Shown here: in pieces, positions 1 to 15,876 of the stretch
Numbering within the stretch: the stretch's first letter is position 1
How the letters are laid out: every line of letters begins with the position of its first letter
Origin: Paracoccaceae bacterium
Lineage (GTDB): Bacteria > Pseudomonadota > Alphaproteobacteria > Rhodobacterales > Rhodobacteraceae
Assembly (NCBI GenBank): GCA_020637675.1
Contig: JACKKD010000001.1
Span: forward strand, 1,178,001 to 1,242,000
Length of the DNA stretch: 64,000 bases
Reading direction: 5' to 3'
Translations under genes and position numbers: made by a program
Notes under the pieces: generated by a model
Told to the model about the DNA's origin: nothing
The model's database searches: none
Seen by the model: only the letters and a program-made list of their open reading frames with translations

Positions 1-266
1 TGGCGCAGCGCGGAGAGGAAAGTGAGCGTACCGCCGACCTCGCCGAGGGTGCGCAGGACAAGCCACTTGCGGTCGCTCGCCTCCATGCCGAAGCGCAGGC
101 TCCCCATGTGCCAGCCGATGGCGAGAAGCGCGAGCGTGGCGAGTGCGCCGCGCAGGAACATCGCCTGGTAGAGCGGCAGTACCTGCGTGACCGCCTTCAT
201 GCAGGCGTCGTTCGCCGTGAAGGCGGTCATCGCCACGCTCATGTAGAGCGCGCCGCGCGCGTTGTC
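1..266 (-). pseudogene. EamA/DMT-family transporter fragment, lacking both ends in this window
   Basis: One open frame on the minus strand runs from about 266 to the window edge and encodes roughly 88 residues. It starts DNARGALYMSVAMTAF and contains TANDACMKAV, LYQAMFLRGALATLALLAIG and LRTLGEVGGTLTFLSALR. This is the hydrophobic N-terminal pattern of EamA (drug/metabolite superfamily) inner-membrane transporters: a first helix with an N-D-A-C-M-K segment, then a helix beginning near Q-A-x-x-x-R-G. The usual initiator methionine is missing because upstream sequence is replaced directly by rpoC at about 264-270. The protein continues beyond position 1. It is a different paralogue from the intact transporter at 12421. 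The fragment has no frameshifts, unlike the neighbouring rpoC. Confidence 0.7.
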
Positions 267-4304
<4,038 letters not shown>

Positions 4305-4377
4305 CTTGAATCCTTCCTTCTGGATCAGAGGGGATGGCGTTCGGCCGCAATCGGGCGGGGGCGGCAGGCGCGCTCGC

Positions 4378-8565
<4,188 letters not shown>

Positions 8566-8702
8566 GCTCGTCGTCACCTTTCGTCGCTTTTCGCGGGGCG
8601 GCACCGTCGGGGTCACGGGCCGCGCCGCTTGCCTGGACAGGGGGGTTCGGTTCCATGCCTGCCACCCGTCCCACCGGATGCCTCCCGAACCGTCAACCGC
8701 GC

Positions 8703-8747
8703 CTTGGAAGGGACACCCGGGCACCGTCCGCGGATGCCCCTTCCAAG
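8703..8747 (-). promoter_or_regulatory. Long inverted repeat in the rplL-rpoB intergenic region
   Basis: A perfect 10-bp inverted repeat (CTTGGAAGGG at 8703-8712 and CCCTTCCAAG at 8738-8747) brackets 25 GC-rich nt that can pair further. It is the main structure in the 263-bp gap (8566-8828) between rplL and rpoB, which otherwise holds no gene. In E. coli the equivalent gap carries an attenuator and an RNase III processing site that set the ratio of ribosomal to polymerase subunits. A similar role here is inferred from position and structure only. There is no T-run after the stem on the minus strand, so processing or partial attenuation fits better than full termination. Confidence 0.45.
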
Positions 8748-8828
8748 ACAGGCCAGGCTGCGCGGCCCGGCCGAAACGCCCTGACCCAGCCAGTTTCAGC
8801 GATCAGAGTGCCGGGGCACCCTGCCCGA

Positions 8829-9209
8829 TCACTTGAGCTCGACCTTGGCGCCGGCCGCTTCGAGCTTCTTCTTGATCTCTTCGGCTTCGGCCTTCGCCGC
8901 AGCTTCCTTGACCTTGCCGCCGGCCTCGACGAGGTCCTTGGCTTCCTTCAGGCCAAGACCGGTGATCGCGCGGACTTCCTTGATCACGTTGATCTTGTTG
9001 GCGCCCGCGTCGGTCAGCACGACGTCGAACTCGGTCTTCTCTTCCGCGGCTTCGGCGGCAGCGCCGCCCGCGGCCGGGCCCGCCATCATGACCGCGCCGC
9101 CGGCGGCGGGCTCGATGCCGTACTCGTCTTTCAGGATTTGCTTCAGTTCCTGGGCCTGGAGAAGCGTGAGGTTCACGATCTCTTCGGCGAGTTTCTTCAG
9201 ATCAGCCAT
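8829..9209 (-). CDS. rplL: 50S ribosomal protein L7/L12
   Basis: Stalk protein of the large ribosomal subunit; dimers bind the C-terminal helix of L10 and recruit translation factors. The protein is 126 residues, normal for the family. It has an N-terminal dimerisation helix (MADLKKLAEEIVNLTL), an Ala/Gly-rich hinge at about residues 35-52, and a C-terminal domain with the conserved INVIKEVRAITGLGLKEAKDLVE segment. The start is the ATG at 9207-9209, because the protein begins MADLKK in homologues; an in-frame ATG three codons upstream is less likely. It follows rplJ by 67 bp and precedes rpoB across a structured gap. Confidence 0.97.
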   Translation of the reverse strand: MADLKKLAEEIVNLTLLQAQELKQILKDEYGIEPAAGGAVMMAGPAAGGAAAEAAEEKTEFDVVLTDAGANKINVIKEVRAITGLGLKEAKDLVEAGGKVKEAAAKAEAEEIKKKLEAAGAKVELK

Positions 9210-9276
9210 TTCTCTCATCCGTTCCTAGCTATGTGTTCCAACGTCGGGTTTCATCCCCACGAAGGCACGAGGTTGC

Positions 9277-9792
9277 TCACGCGGCTTCCCGCTCTTCCAG
9301 AGTCGAAAGGATGCCCGCGATGTTCGAAGCAGGTGCGCCAATGGCCCCGGCGATGTTCGCCGCCGGCGCGCCGATGCAGGCCACGATCGAAGCGATGAGC
9401 TCCTCCCGCGACGGCATCGAGGCGACGGCTTTGACGCCGGCCGGGTCCAGAGCCGTGTTGCCCATGGCGCCGCCGAGGATCACGAACTTGTCGTTCTTCT
9501 TGGCATAGGCGTCCGCGATCTTCGCCGCAGCGACGGGATCCTCGGAATAGGTCAGCACGGTCATGCCCGTGAGAAGCTTGCCGATGCTTTCGCAGGGCTT
9601 GCCGTCAAGGGCGATCTTGGCGAGCCTGTTCTTGGCGACGCGGACGGACCCGCCGACGGAACGCATTTCCGCCCTGAGGTCCTGCATCTGAGCAACCGTC
9701 ATGCCGTCGTAGCGGGCAACCACCACAACGCCAGAGCTTTCGAAGATCTGGCCGAGTTCCTCGACCACTTTCTCTTTCTGGGCTCTATCCAC
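9277..9792 (-). CDS. rplJ: 50S ribosomal protein L10
   Basis: Base of the ribosomal stalk; binds 23S rRNA and carries L7/L12 dimers on its C-terminal helix. The protein is 171 residues, starting MDRAQKEKVVEELGQIFE, with the conserved segments VVARYDGMTVAQMQDLR and SVRVAKNRLAKIAL. The C-terminal helix is rich in Ala-Pro-Ala-Ala-Asn-Ile repeats. The initiator is GTG at 9790-9792, with a GGAG ribosome site seven bases upstream. In many bacteria L10 bound to L7/L12 represses its own operon through a leader RNA; hairpins just upstream (see 9793-9900) make this plausible here. Confidence 0.96.
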   Translation of the reverse strand: MDRAQKEKVVEELGQIFESSGVVVVARYDGMTVAQMQDLRAEMRSVGGSVRVAKNRLAKIALDGKPCESIGKLLTGMTVLTYSEDPVAAAKIADAYAKKNDKFVILGGAMGNTALDPAGVKAVASMPSREELIASIVACIGAPAANIAGAIGAPASNIAGILSTLEEREAA

Positions 9793-9900
9793 GGTTTCAC
9801 TCCAAGTGTGGGGGTTTCCCCCCGGCTCAAGTTTGCCCCCGATGGGATCGGGGGTTCGGGTCCGGATGGTCCCGAGGCCAGGATCGCCCGAGGCCTGGCC
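9793..9900 (-). promoter_or_regulatory. Candidate L10 leader with two hairpins upstream of rplJ
   Basis: The 239-bp gap between rplA and rplJ holds no gene. Nearest to rplJ, two strong stems are visible: CCCCCGAT-GGG-ATCGGGGG (9836-9854, 8-bp arms) and a GGGGG-TTT-CCCCC stem at about 9810-9822. A further imperfect GC-rich repeat lies at about 9870-9905. Ribosomal protein L10 operons are often autoregulated by L10 binding structured RNA at this place. I infer that role from position and structure; I could not test for a kink-turn or a family match. Confidence 0.4.
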
Positions 9901-10031
9901 CCGGATAGTCCAGTCTCGTTTCCCATCTCAGGAAGGATTTATGGAGTCTCCTCCACCCTCCGTCTCGGACAGGACGGGGCGTTTCCGCCCCGTCATTCGC
10001 CGGGCAACTGCGCCCGGCAAATCTCGTGCGC

Positions 10032-10730
10032 TCAGTGCGCGGTTGCCGACGTCAGGTCGACGCTGACGCCCGGCCCCATGGTTGAGGAAAGCGACACCTT
10101 CTTCAGATAGGTGCCCTTCGCCCCCGAGGGCTTCGCGCGGCTCACCGCCTCGACGAAGGCGCGGATGTTCTGGGCGAGCTTTGCCTCGTCGAACGACACC
10201 TTGCCGACGCCGGCGTGGATGACGCCCGCCTTCTCGACCTTGAACTGTACCTCTCCGCCCTTCGCTGCCTCGACCGCCGACTTCACGTCCATCGTGACGG
10301 TCCCGACCTTCGGGTTCGGCATCAGGTTTCGGGGCCCGAGGATCTTGCCCAGGCGACCCACGAGCGGCATCATGTCCGGCGTGGCGATGCAGCGGTCGAA
10401 CTCGATCTTGCCGGACTGGATCGTCTCCATCAGGTCTTCGGCGCCGACGATGTCGGCCCCGGCGGCCTTGGCCTCGTCGGCCTTGCCGCCGCGCGCGAAG
10501 ACGGCAACGCGAACGGTCTTGCCGGTGCCGTTCGGCAGCGTGACGACGCCGCGGACCATCTGGTCGGCGTGGCGCGGATCGACGCCGAGGTTCATCGCGA
10601 TCTCGACCGTCTCGTCGAATTTCGCCGAGGCGGCGCCCTTGATAAGCTTCACGGCGTCCTCGACGGTGAGGTTCGACTTCCCGTCGAACGCGGCGCGGGC
10701 TGCGGCGGTGCGTTTAGCGATCTTGGTCAT
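10032..10730 (-). CDS. rplA: 50S ribosomal protein L1
   Basis: Two-domain protein of the ribosomal L1 stalk that helps release deacylated tRNA; in many bacteria it also represses translation of the rplK-rplA mRNA. The protein is 232 residues, with the signature region around LVGRLGKILGPRNLMPNPK (about residues 124-142) and GVDPRHADQMVRG. The start ATG at 10728-10730 lies 3 bp after the rplK stop, the usual tight rplK-rplA pairing. No frame problems are seen here, in contrast to rpoBC. Confidence 0.97.
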   Translation of the reverse strand: MTKIAKRTAAARAAFDGKSNLTVEDAVKLIKGAASAKFDETVEIAMNLGVDPRHADQMVRGVVTLPNGTGKTVRVAVFARGGKADEAKAAGADIVGAEDLMETIQSGKIEFDRCIATPDMMPLVGRLGKILGPRNLMPNPKVGTVTMDVKSAVEAAKGGEVQFKVEKAGVIHAGVGKVSFDEAKLAQNIRAFVEAVSRAKPSGAKGTYLKKVSLSSTMGPGVSVDLTSATAH

Positions 10731-10733
10731 GGC

Positions 10734-11186
10734 TTACCCCTTAACCTCGATGCCGCAGGACTTCGCCGAGCCGAGGATGATCTTCATCGCGGCCTCGACG
10801 TCGTTGGCCGACAGGTCCTTCATCTTCGCTTCGGCGATCTGGCGCACCTGCGCGACGGTCACGGTCCCCGCGACCTCGCGGCCGGGCTTCGTGGACCCCT
10901 TCGGACGGTTGCGCTTGCCCACCGGCTTCAGGCCGGCCGCCTTCTTGAGATAGAAGGACGCCGGCGAGGTCTTCATCTCGAACGAGAAGGACTTGTCGGC
11001 GTAGTAGGTGATGACGACCGGGATCGGCGAACCCGGCTCCATCTCCTGGGTCTTCGCGTTGAAGGCCTTGCAGAATTCCATGATGTTGATCCCGCGCTGA
11101 CCCAGCGCCGGACCGATCGGCGGGGACGGGTTGGCTTGACCCGCCTTCACCTGCAGCTTGAGGCTGCCCATTACCTTCTTGGCCAT
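10734..11186 (-). CDS. rplK: 50S ribosomal protein L11
   Basis: Component of the GTPase-associated centre of the large subunit; binds 23S rRNA and is needed for RelA-type stringent control. The protein is 150 residues starting MAKKVMGSLKLQVKAG. It has the N-terminal PSPPIGPALGQRGINIMEFCKAFN segment (thiostrepton/RNA face) and the C-terminal RNA-binding domain ending in the signature KSCGIEVKG. The ATG at 11184-11186 has a GAAGGAG ribosome site; an upstream in-frame GTG/ATG extension is not conserved in the family. It is transcribed with rplA. Confidence 0.97.
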   Translation of the reverse strand: MAKKVMGSLKLQVKAGQANPSPPIGPALGQRGINIMEFCKAFNAKTQEMEPGSPIPVVITYYADKSFSFEMKTSPASFYLKKAAGLKPVGKRNRPKGSTKPGREVAGTVTVAQVRQIAEAKMKDLSANDVEAAMKIILGSAKSCGIEVKG

Positions 11187-11280
11187 CTGGCCTGCTCCTT
11201 CGTCACTGGTGCCCGAAGGCACAGTTTAGTGGTCCGGTCCTCCCCGACGCGATCGGGGATCGCCTCCCACGGCTCCCACG

Positions 11281-11814
11281 TCAGGCGACTTTCTGCACCT
11301 GCGTGAATTCCAGCTCGACCGGCGTCGGCCGGCCAAAGATCGATACCGTCACCTTCAGGCGGCTGGAGTGTTCGTCCACTTCCTCGACCATCCCCGAGAA
11401 GCCGTCGAACGGCCCGTCGGTGACCTTCACATGCTCGCCGATCTCGAACCGGATCAGGTTACGCGGGGCCGCCTCGCCTTCCTCGGCGCGCTTGAGGATG
11501 CCGTTCACCTCGGCGTCGCGCATCGGCATCGGCTTGCCCTGCGGACCGAGGAACCCTGTCACCCGGTTGATCGAGGTGATCAGGTGATAGCCCCGGTCGG
11601 TCATGTCCATGTGCACGAGAACATAGCCCGGCATGAAGCGTCGCTCGGACGTGACCTTCTTGCCGCGGCGGATCTCGATGACCTCCTCGGTCGGCACGAG
11701 GACCTCGTCGATCTCGTCCTGAAGGCCCTTCTCGGCGACGGAATGCCGGATCTGCTCGGCAACCTTCTTCTCGAAGTTCGAGAGAACGCTCACCGAATAC
11801 CACCGCTTCGCCAT
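11281..11814 (-). CDS. nusG: Transcription termination/antitermination protein NusG
   Basis: Elongation factor that binds the RNA polymerase clamp and couples transcription to Rho or to the ribosome. The 177-residue protein starts MAKRWYSVSVLSNFEKKVAEQI, has an NGN domain in the first half (FMPGYVLVHMDMTDRGYHLI) and a C-terminal KOW domain (FEIGEHVKVTDGPFDGFSGMVEEVD). The start is the ATG at 11812-11814, preceded by GAGG; the longer open frame upstream is not supported. It lies between secE and rplK, the standard order. Confidence 0.96.
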   Translation of the reverse strand: MAKRWYSVSVLSNFEKKVAEQIRHSVAEKGLQDEIDEVLVPTEEVIEIRRGKKVTSERRFMPGYVLVHMDMTDRGYHLITSINRVTGFLGPQGKPMPMRDAEVNGILKRAEEGEAAPRNLIRFEIGEHVKVTDGPFDGFSGMVEEVDEHSSRLKVTVSIFGRPTPVELEFTQVQKVA

Positions 11815-11990
11815 CTGCCTCAGACCCCGCTCACCCGGCCACAGTCCGCCGGAAATTCCCGTAATTCCAGTGGGTTGCCCCACGCTCCCCCGAACAAAAA
11901 CAGCGCGCATACCGAATCGTTGCGCGCCGGTTCCGGGAAAGTCCGCCTCAGTTACAAGCGTTCCCGTGCGATTTCAAGGCCGAATGGACC

Positions 11991-12185
11991 TCAGCCGCCG
12001 ATCCCGAGGATCGCCGTGAGCCCGGTTCGGATGAGAAGATCGACGAGGAAGAAGAAGACCGAGGTCAGGGCCGCCATGATGAAGACCATGATCGTGGTTG
12101 TCACCACTTCCTTGCGGGTCGGCCAGTGGACCTTGGCGGTCTCGGAGCGGACCTGCTGGAGGAACTGGAGGGGGTTTGTGGCCAT
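11991..12185 (-). CDS. secE: Preprotein translocase subunit SecE
   Basis: Small essential inner-membrane subunit of the SecYEG channel. At 64 residues it is the short single-span form typical of alphaproteobacteria: an amphipathic N-terminal helix with the conserved VHWPTRKEV motif (residues 19-27), then one transmembrane helix (about residues 30-56). It is followed by nusG after 176 bp that contain no gene. The start ATG is at 12183-12185. Confidence 0.95.
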   Translation of the reverse strand: MATNPLQFLQQVRSETAKVHWPTRKEVVTTTIMVFIMAALTSVFFFLVDLLIRTGLTAILGIGG

Positions 12186-12420
12186 GCCTGTCTCGCCTTC
12201 GGCTCTTGCTGCAACGGGAGGGAGATACGCCCATGCGGGGGCGAATTCAAGCGGCGCGCATCCGTCCGTTTCGCGTCGGTTTTTTGGTCAGCATCCCGAT
12301 TGACCAGCACGCACGCGGCGAAAGGCAAGCGGGCAATCCGGGGCGCTGCCGGCCCCGGGCCTTGCCGCAGCGCACGGGGCGGCCTACCAAGCGGCGGAGA
12401 CCCTGGCAGGAGACCCGGCG

Positions 12421-13329
12421 ATGCCCCCGACGACGCCCGAACGCGGCCGCACCCTGACCGGGGTCGCGCTGATGCTCGGGGCGATGGCTCTGCTCCCCTT
12501 CCTTGACGTGGTGGCCAAGCATCTCGGCCAGCGCGGGCTGCCGGTGATGCAGGCGGTCTGGGCGCGGATGGCCTTCGGCGCGCTCCTGACGCTGCCCTTC
12601 GTGCTCAGGATCGGCGGGGCAGCGGCTCTGGTCCCGGACCGGCCGGTCTATCACCTCTTCCGCGCGGGCTTCCTGATTGCGGCAACGTTCTCGTTCTTCT
12701 GGTCGCTGAAGTACCTGCCGATCGCCGATGCGCTGGCGATCTTCTTCGTGCAGCCGCTGATCGTCACCGCGCTCTCGCCCCTTGTGCTCGGCGAACATGT
12801 CGGACCTCGCCGATGGGCGGCGGTGGCGGCGGGGTTCCTGGGCACGCTCGTCATCATCCGGCCTGGGTTCCAGACGGTCAGTCCGGGCATGGTTCTGGCG
12901 CTGATGGCGGGGCTTTCGCTTGCGCTCTACATGCTGATGACGCGGCGGATCTCGGGGCGCAGTCACGCGATGGTGACGACCTTTCACACCAGCCTGCTCG
13001 GCGCGGGGATCGCGACTCTTGCGGTCTGGCCGGTGTGGCAGGCGCCGGAGCCGGTGGAATGGGGGCTCTTCCTGCTCCTTGGTGTGATCGCGACGGGCGG
13101 GCATTTCCTGATCGTGCGGGCCTATGACCACTGCGAGGCCTCGCTGCTCGCCCCGCTCGCCTACACCGAGATGGTGATGGCGACCGTCGCGGGCTGGTGG
13201 TTCTTCGGCGATTTCCCCGACGGCTGGACCTTCGTCGGCGTCGGCATCCTGATTGCCAGCGCCGTCTACATCTCGATACGCGAACGCAAGGCGGGCGCGG
13301 AGACGCCGCGCGACTTCGAGCAACCCTGA
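12421..13329 (+). CDS. EamA/DMT-family transporter
   Basis: A 302-residue inner-membrane protein with about ten hydrophobic helices arranged as two EamA repeats (roughly residues 14-145 and 155-290). The first repeat shows the typical DVVAKHLGQRGLPVMQAVWARM and PIADALAIFFVQPLIVTALS patterns; the second ends with EMVMATVAGWWFFGDFPDGWTFVGVGILIAS. Such proteins export metabolites or drugs by proton exchange, but the substrate cannot be told from sequence. The ATG has a GGAG site six bases upstream. It sits opposite in strand to the secE and tRNA-Trp genes that flank it, so it is an insertion into the otherwise conserved ribosomal/polymerase cluster. The 235 bp before it (12186-12420) show no other gene. 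Confidence 0.85.
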   Translation: MPPTTPERGRTLTGVALMLGAMALLPFLDVVAKHLGQRGLPVMQAVWARMAFGALLTLPFVLRIGGAAALVPDRPVYHLFRAGFLIAATFSFFWSLKYLPIADALAIFFVQPLIVTALSPLVLGEHVGPRRWAAVAAGFLGTLVIIRPGFQTVSPGMVLALMAGLSLALYMLMTRRISGRSHAMVTTFHTSLLGAGIATLAVWPVWQAPEPVEWGLFLLLGVIATGGHFLIVRAYDHCEASLLAPLAYTEMVMATVAGWWFFGDFPDGWTFVGVGILIASAVYISIRERKAGAETPRDFEQP

Positions 13330-13342
13330 ACGGAGACCGGCC

Positions 13343-13418
13343 TGGCAGGGGCAGCAGGGCTCGAACCCGCGACCTACGGTTTTGGAGACCGTCGCTCTAC
13401 CAGCTGAGCTATACCCCT
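13343..13418 (-). tRNA. tRNA-Trp (anticodon CCA)
   Basis: A complete 76-nt cloverleaf on the minus strand. Acceptor strands AGGGGTA (13418-13412) and TGCCCCT pair with one G-T. The D-arm has AGCTCAGCTGGTAGAGC, the anticodon loop reads CTCCAAA with CCA in the middle, and the T-arm has GGTTCGAGCC. The 3' end CCA is encoded (13345-13343). The gene lies upstream of secE on the same strand, the classical tuf-trpT-secE order, here with a transporter inserted between tRNA and secE. Confidence 0.97.
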
Positions 13419-13456
13419 GTGGCCGGCCTGTCACCTAAGCCAGCGGCCGGACGAAA

Positions 13457-14131
13457 TCAAGCGGGCTTTTCACGCGCGAGTGCGGCGATGTCGCGCGCGG
13501 CGAGGTGGGGGATCGCGGCGGCGAGGTGGGGGATCGCGGCGGCGAGACGATCGTCGGGCCAGTCCCACCAGGCGAGGGCAAGGAGCATTTCGATCTCGGC
13601 TTCGGTGAAGCGGCGGCGGATCACCCGTGCGGGGTTGCCCGCGACGATCGCACAGGGTGGCACCTCGCCCGAGACGACCGCTCCGGCGCCGACGATGACC
13701 CCGGCCCCGAGCCGCGCGCCGGGAAGGATCAGCGCGCCGTGGCCGATCCAGCAGTCGGGGCCGATCACCGTGTCGGGAAGGCCGGCGAAACCGTCACGGT
13801 AGGATGCCAGTGCCTCGGGGTCGAAGACCGGGAAGGGATAGGTCGAGATTCCGTCCATCGGGTGGTTGGCCGAGGCGGTGATGAACCGCGCCCCGTGCGC
13901 GATCTGGCAGAAGGGGCCGATGGTCAGGGTCTCGGGCGCGCCGGGATAGAGATAGGGGGCGAGCCGCGCCGCCCAGTCCCCGGGCGGCTCGAAGTCGTTG
14001 GCGTAGGCGTTGCGGCCGATCCGCCAGTTCGGATGGTCGATGGCGACGGCGAGGTTGACCATCTGGCGATGGGCGGTGCCGTCGGGAAAGACGAGCGGGT
14101 GACGCGCGGCGGCGTCGGGCATGCGGGTCAT
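13457..14131 (-). CDS. CatB/Vat-type xenobiotic acetyltransferase (left-handed beta-helix)
   Basis: A 224-residue protein of the hexapeptide-repeat acetyltransferase family that includes chloramphenicol (CatB) and streptogramin (Vat) acetyltransferases. Visible features are NAYANDFEPPGDWAARLAPY, ITASANHPMDGISTYPFPVF (family loop with the active-site His), WIGHGALILPGARLGAGVIVGAGAVVSGEVPP (hexapeptide coils) and the end signature IVAGNPARVIRRRF. It probably transfers acetyl from acetyl-CoA to a hydroxyl group; the natural substrate is unknown and drug resistance should not be assumed. The C-terminus carries a tandem duplication of seven residues (see 13501-13542). The start ATG at 14129-14131 has an AAAGGA site. 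Confidence 0.85.
   Translation of the reverse strand: MTRMPDAAARHPLVFPDGTAHRQMVNLAVAIDHPNWRIGRNAYANDFEPPGDWAARLAPYLYPGAPETLTIGPFCQIAHGARFITASANHPMDGISTYPFPVFDPEALASYRDGFAGLPDTVIGPDCWIGHGALILPGARLGAGVIVGAGAVVSGEVPPCAIVAGNPARVIRRRFTEAEIEMLLALAWWDWPDDRLAAAIPHLAAAIPHLAARDIAALAREKPA
13501..13542 (-). repeat. Two perfect 21-bp tandem copies inside the acetyltransferase gene
   Basis: The 21-bp unit beginning CGAGGTGGGGGATCGCGGCG occurs twice back to back (13501-13521 and 13522-13542), with a partial third copy after it. In the protein it duplicates seven residues (AAIPHLA) near the C-terminus, after the folded beta-helix. The copies are identical, which suggests a recent slippage duplication. Confidence 0.9.
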
Positions 14132-14291
14132 GGGACATCCTTTCTGGGTCGCGCGGAAAATGCGGAATCAGGAAAGGTGCTGGTCCATCGTCGCCTCCAT
14201 CGGGATGGCCGCTTATGCCGGCCGACGGAGCCTCTGTCAAAGGGAACGGCGCGCCGGCAGGTCCGGCGCGCCGAAGCTGTTGCGCGATTGC

Positions 14292-15860
14292 TCAGAGATT
14301 GCCCGCAGCCATCTCGGAGGCGATGTGGTCGGCCTGGCGGATCGCCAGCGCCACGATCGTCAAAGTCGGGTTTTCCGCCGCGCCGGAGGTGAACTGGCTG
14401 CCGTCCGAGATGAAGAGGTTGGCGATGTCATGGGTCTGGCCCCACTTGTTGCAGACGCCGTCCTCCGGCTTTTCCGACATCCGGTTGGTGCCGAGGTTGT
14501 GGGTCGAGGGATAGGGCGGCGTCGGGAAGGTCCGGGTGGCCCCCACCGCCTTGTAGATCGCCTCTCCTCTCGCATAGGCGTGGTTGCGCATGGCCACATC
14601 GTTCGGATGGTCCGAGAAGTTGACGTTCGCCACCGGCAGGCCCCACTGGTCCTTCGTCTCGGAGAGCGTCACCCGGTTCGTCGCCTGCGGCATGTCCTCG
14701 CCGACGATCCACATGCCGGCCATGTTCTCGTAGGCGTCGAGCGCGGTGGTGAAGCTGCGCCCCCAGCCGCCGGGGTTGAGGAACGCCGCCATGAACGGGA
14801 TGCCGAGCGACAGGGTTTCAAGCTCGTAGCCGCCGACGAAGCCGCGCGCGGGATCGTGCCGCGCCTCGTCCTGGACGATGCCGGCCATGGTGGTGCCCCG
14901 CCACATCCGCACCGGCTTGTCGAAGACCGCATAGACCGAGCCGGTCATGTGGCGCATGTAGTTCCGGCCCACCTGGTCGGAGGAGTTGGCGAGGCCGTTC
15001 GGGAACATGCTCGACGCCGAGTTCAGCAGGAGCCGAGGCGATTCGAAGGAGTTGCCGGCGACGCAGACGATGCGCGCCTTCTGCATCTGCAGGGCGCCGT
15101 CCTTGTCGAAATACTCGACCCCCGTCACCTTGCCGCTGTCGTCGTGCAGGATTCGGGCGACATGGGCATGATCGCGGACCTCGAGATTGCCGGTCGCCTC
15201 CCCACGCGGGATGTCGGTATATGCCGATGACCACTTCGCGCCCCACTTGCAGCCCTGGAAGCAGAAGCCGGTCTGCTGGCAGGCCATTCGGCCGTCATAC
15301 TCGGCCGAGTTGATCGCCATGCGGCCGGTGTGGACCTCCTTGTAGCCGAGCGCGAGCGCGCCCTTCTCGAAGACCTTGTAGTTGTTGTTGCCGGGCAGGC
15401 CCGCGCGGTCGCCGGTGCGGGTGACGCCGAGCTTCGCCTCGGCCTTCTCGTACCAGGGCGCCATCTCGGCCCCGTCGATCGGCCAGTCGAGAAGGCTCGC
15501 CCCCTCGACCGCGCCGTAGTTTGTCAGCGCCTTCCACTCGTGGTCCTGGATGCGCAGCGAGGCCCCCGCCCAGTGGGTGGTGGTGCCACCGACGGCCTTG
15601 ACGATCCAGGCCGGCAGGCCGGAGAAGTCCTTGGCCACCCGCCAGTCTCCGCTTGTGGTGCGCGCATCGGTCCAGGCGAGCTGGCCGAAGCTTTCCCACT
15701 CGTCGTTGATGAAGTCCTCGGGCAGGTAGCGCCCACCCGCCTCCAGCGCCACGACCTTGACGCCCTTCTGCGCCAGTTCGTTGGAAAGCACCCCGCCGCC
15801 GGCGCCGGTGCCGATGACCACGACGACCGAGTCGTCGTTCAGATCGAATTTCGCAACCAT
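14292..15860 (-). CDS. GMC-family FAD-dependent oxidoreductase (gluconate/sugar dehydrogenase large-subunit type)
   Basis: A 522-residue flavoprotein. The N-terminal FAD-binding fold shows GTGAGGGVLSNELAQKG then VVALEAGG (residues 17-42). The FAD loop is GGTTTHWAGASLR (91-103), and the C-terminal GMC domain has PSTHNLGTNRMSEKPEDGV and SGAAENPTLTIVALA with the candidate catalytic His. Cys194, Cys200 and Cys204 form a cluster (CQQTGFCFQGC) like that proposed to hold an iron-sulfur centre in membrane FAD dehydrogenases. It follows the subunit-3-like gene by 16 bp, so the two probably form a complex oxidising a sugar or polyol. No cytochrome c subunit gene follows. Substrate is unknown. A GGGAGG site precedes the ATG. 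Confidence 0.85.
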   Translation of the reverse strand: MVAKFDLNDDSVVVVIGTGAGGGVLSNELAQKGVKVVALEAGGRYLPEDFINDEWESFGQLAWTDARTTSGDWRVAKDFSGLPAWIVKAVGGTTTHWAGASLRIQDHEWKALTNYGAVEGASLLDWPIDGAEMAPWYEKAEAKLGVTRTGDRAGLPGNNNYKVFEKGALALGYKEVHTGRMAINSAEYDGRMACQQTGFCFQGCKWGAKWSSAYTDIPRGEATGNLEVRDHAHVARILHDDSGKVTGVEYFDKDGALQMQKARIVCVAGNSFESPRLLLNSASSMFPNGLANSSDQVGRNYMRHMTGSVYAVFDKPVRMWRGTTMAGIVQDEARHDPARGFVGGYELETLSLGIPFMAAFLNPGGWGRSFTTALDAYENMAGMWIVGEDMPQATNRVTLSETKDQWGLPVANVNFSDHPNDVAMRNHAYARGEAIYKAVGATRTFPTPPYPSTHNLGTNRMSEKPEDGVCNKWGQTHDIANLFISDGSQFTSGAAENPTLTIVALAIRQADHIASEMAAGNL

Positions 15861-15876
15861 GTGAGCCTCCCCGCGG

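Noticed and set aside
13457..14131. Calling the CatB/Vat-like acetyltransferase an antibiotic-resistance gene
   Set aside because: Chromosomal members of this family are common without resistance, and no mobile element or resistance context is present.
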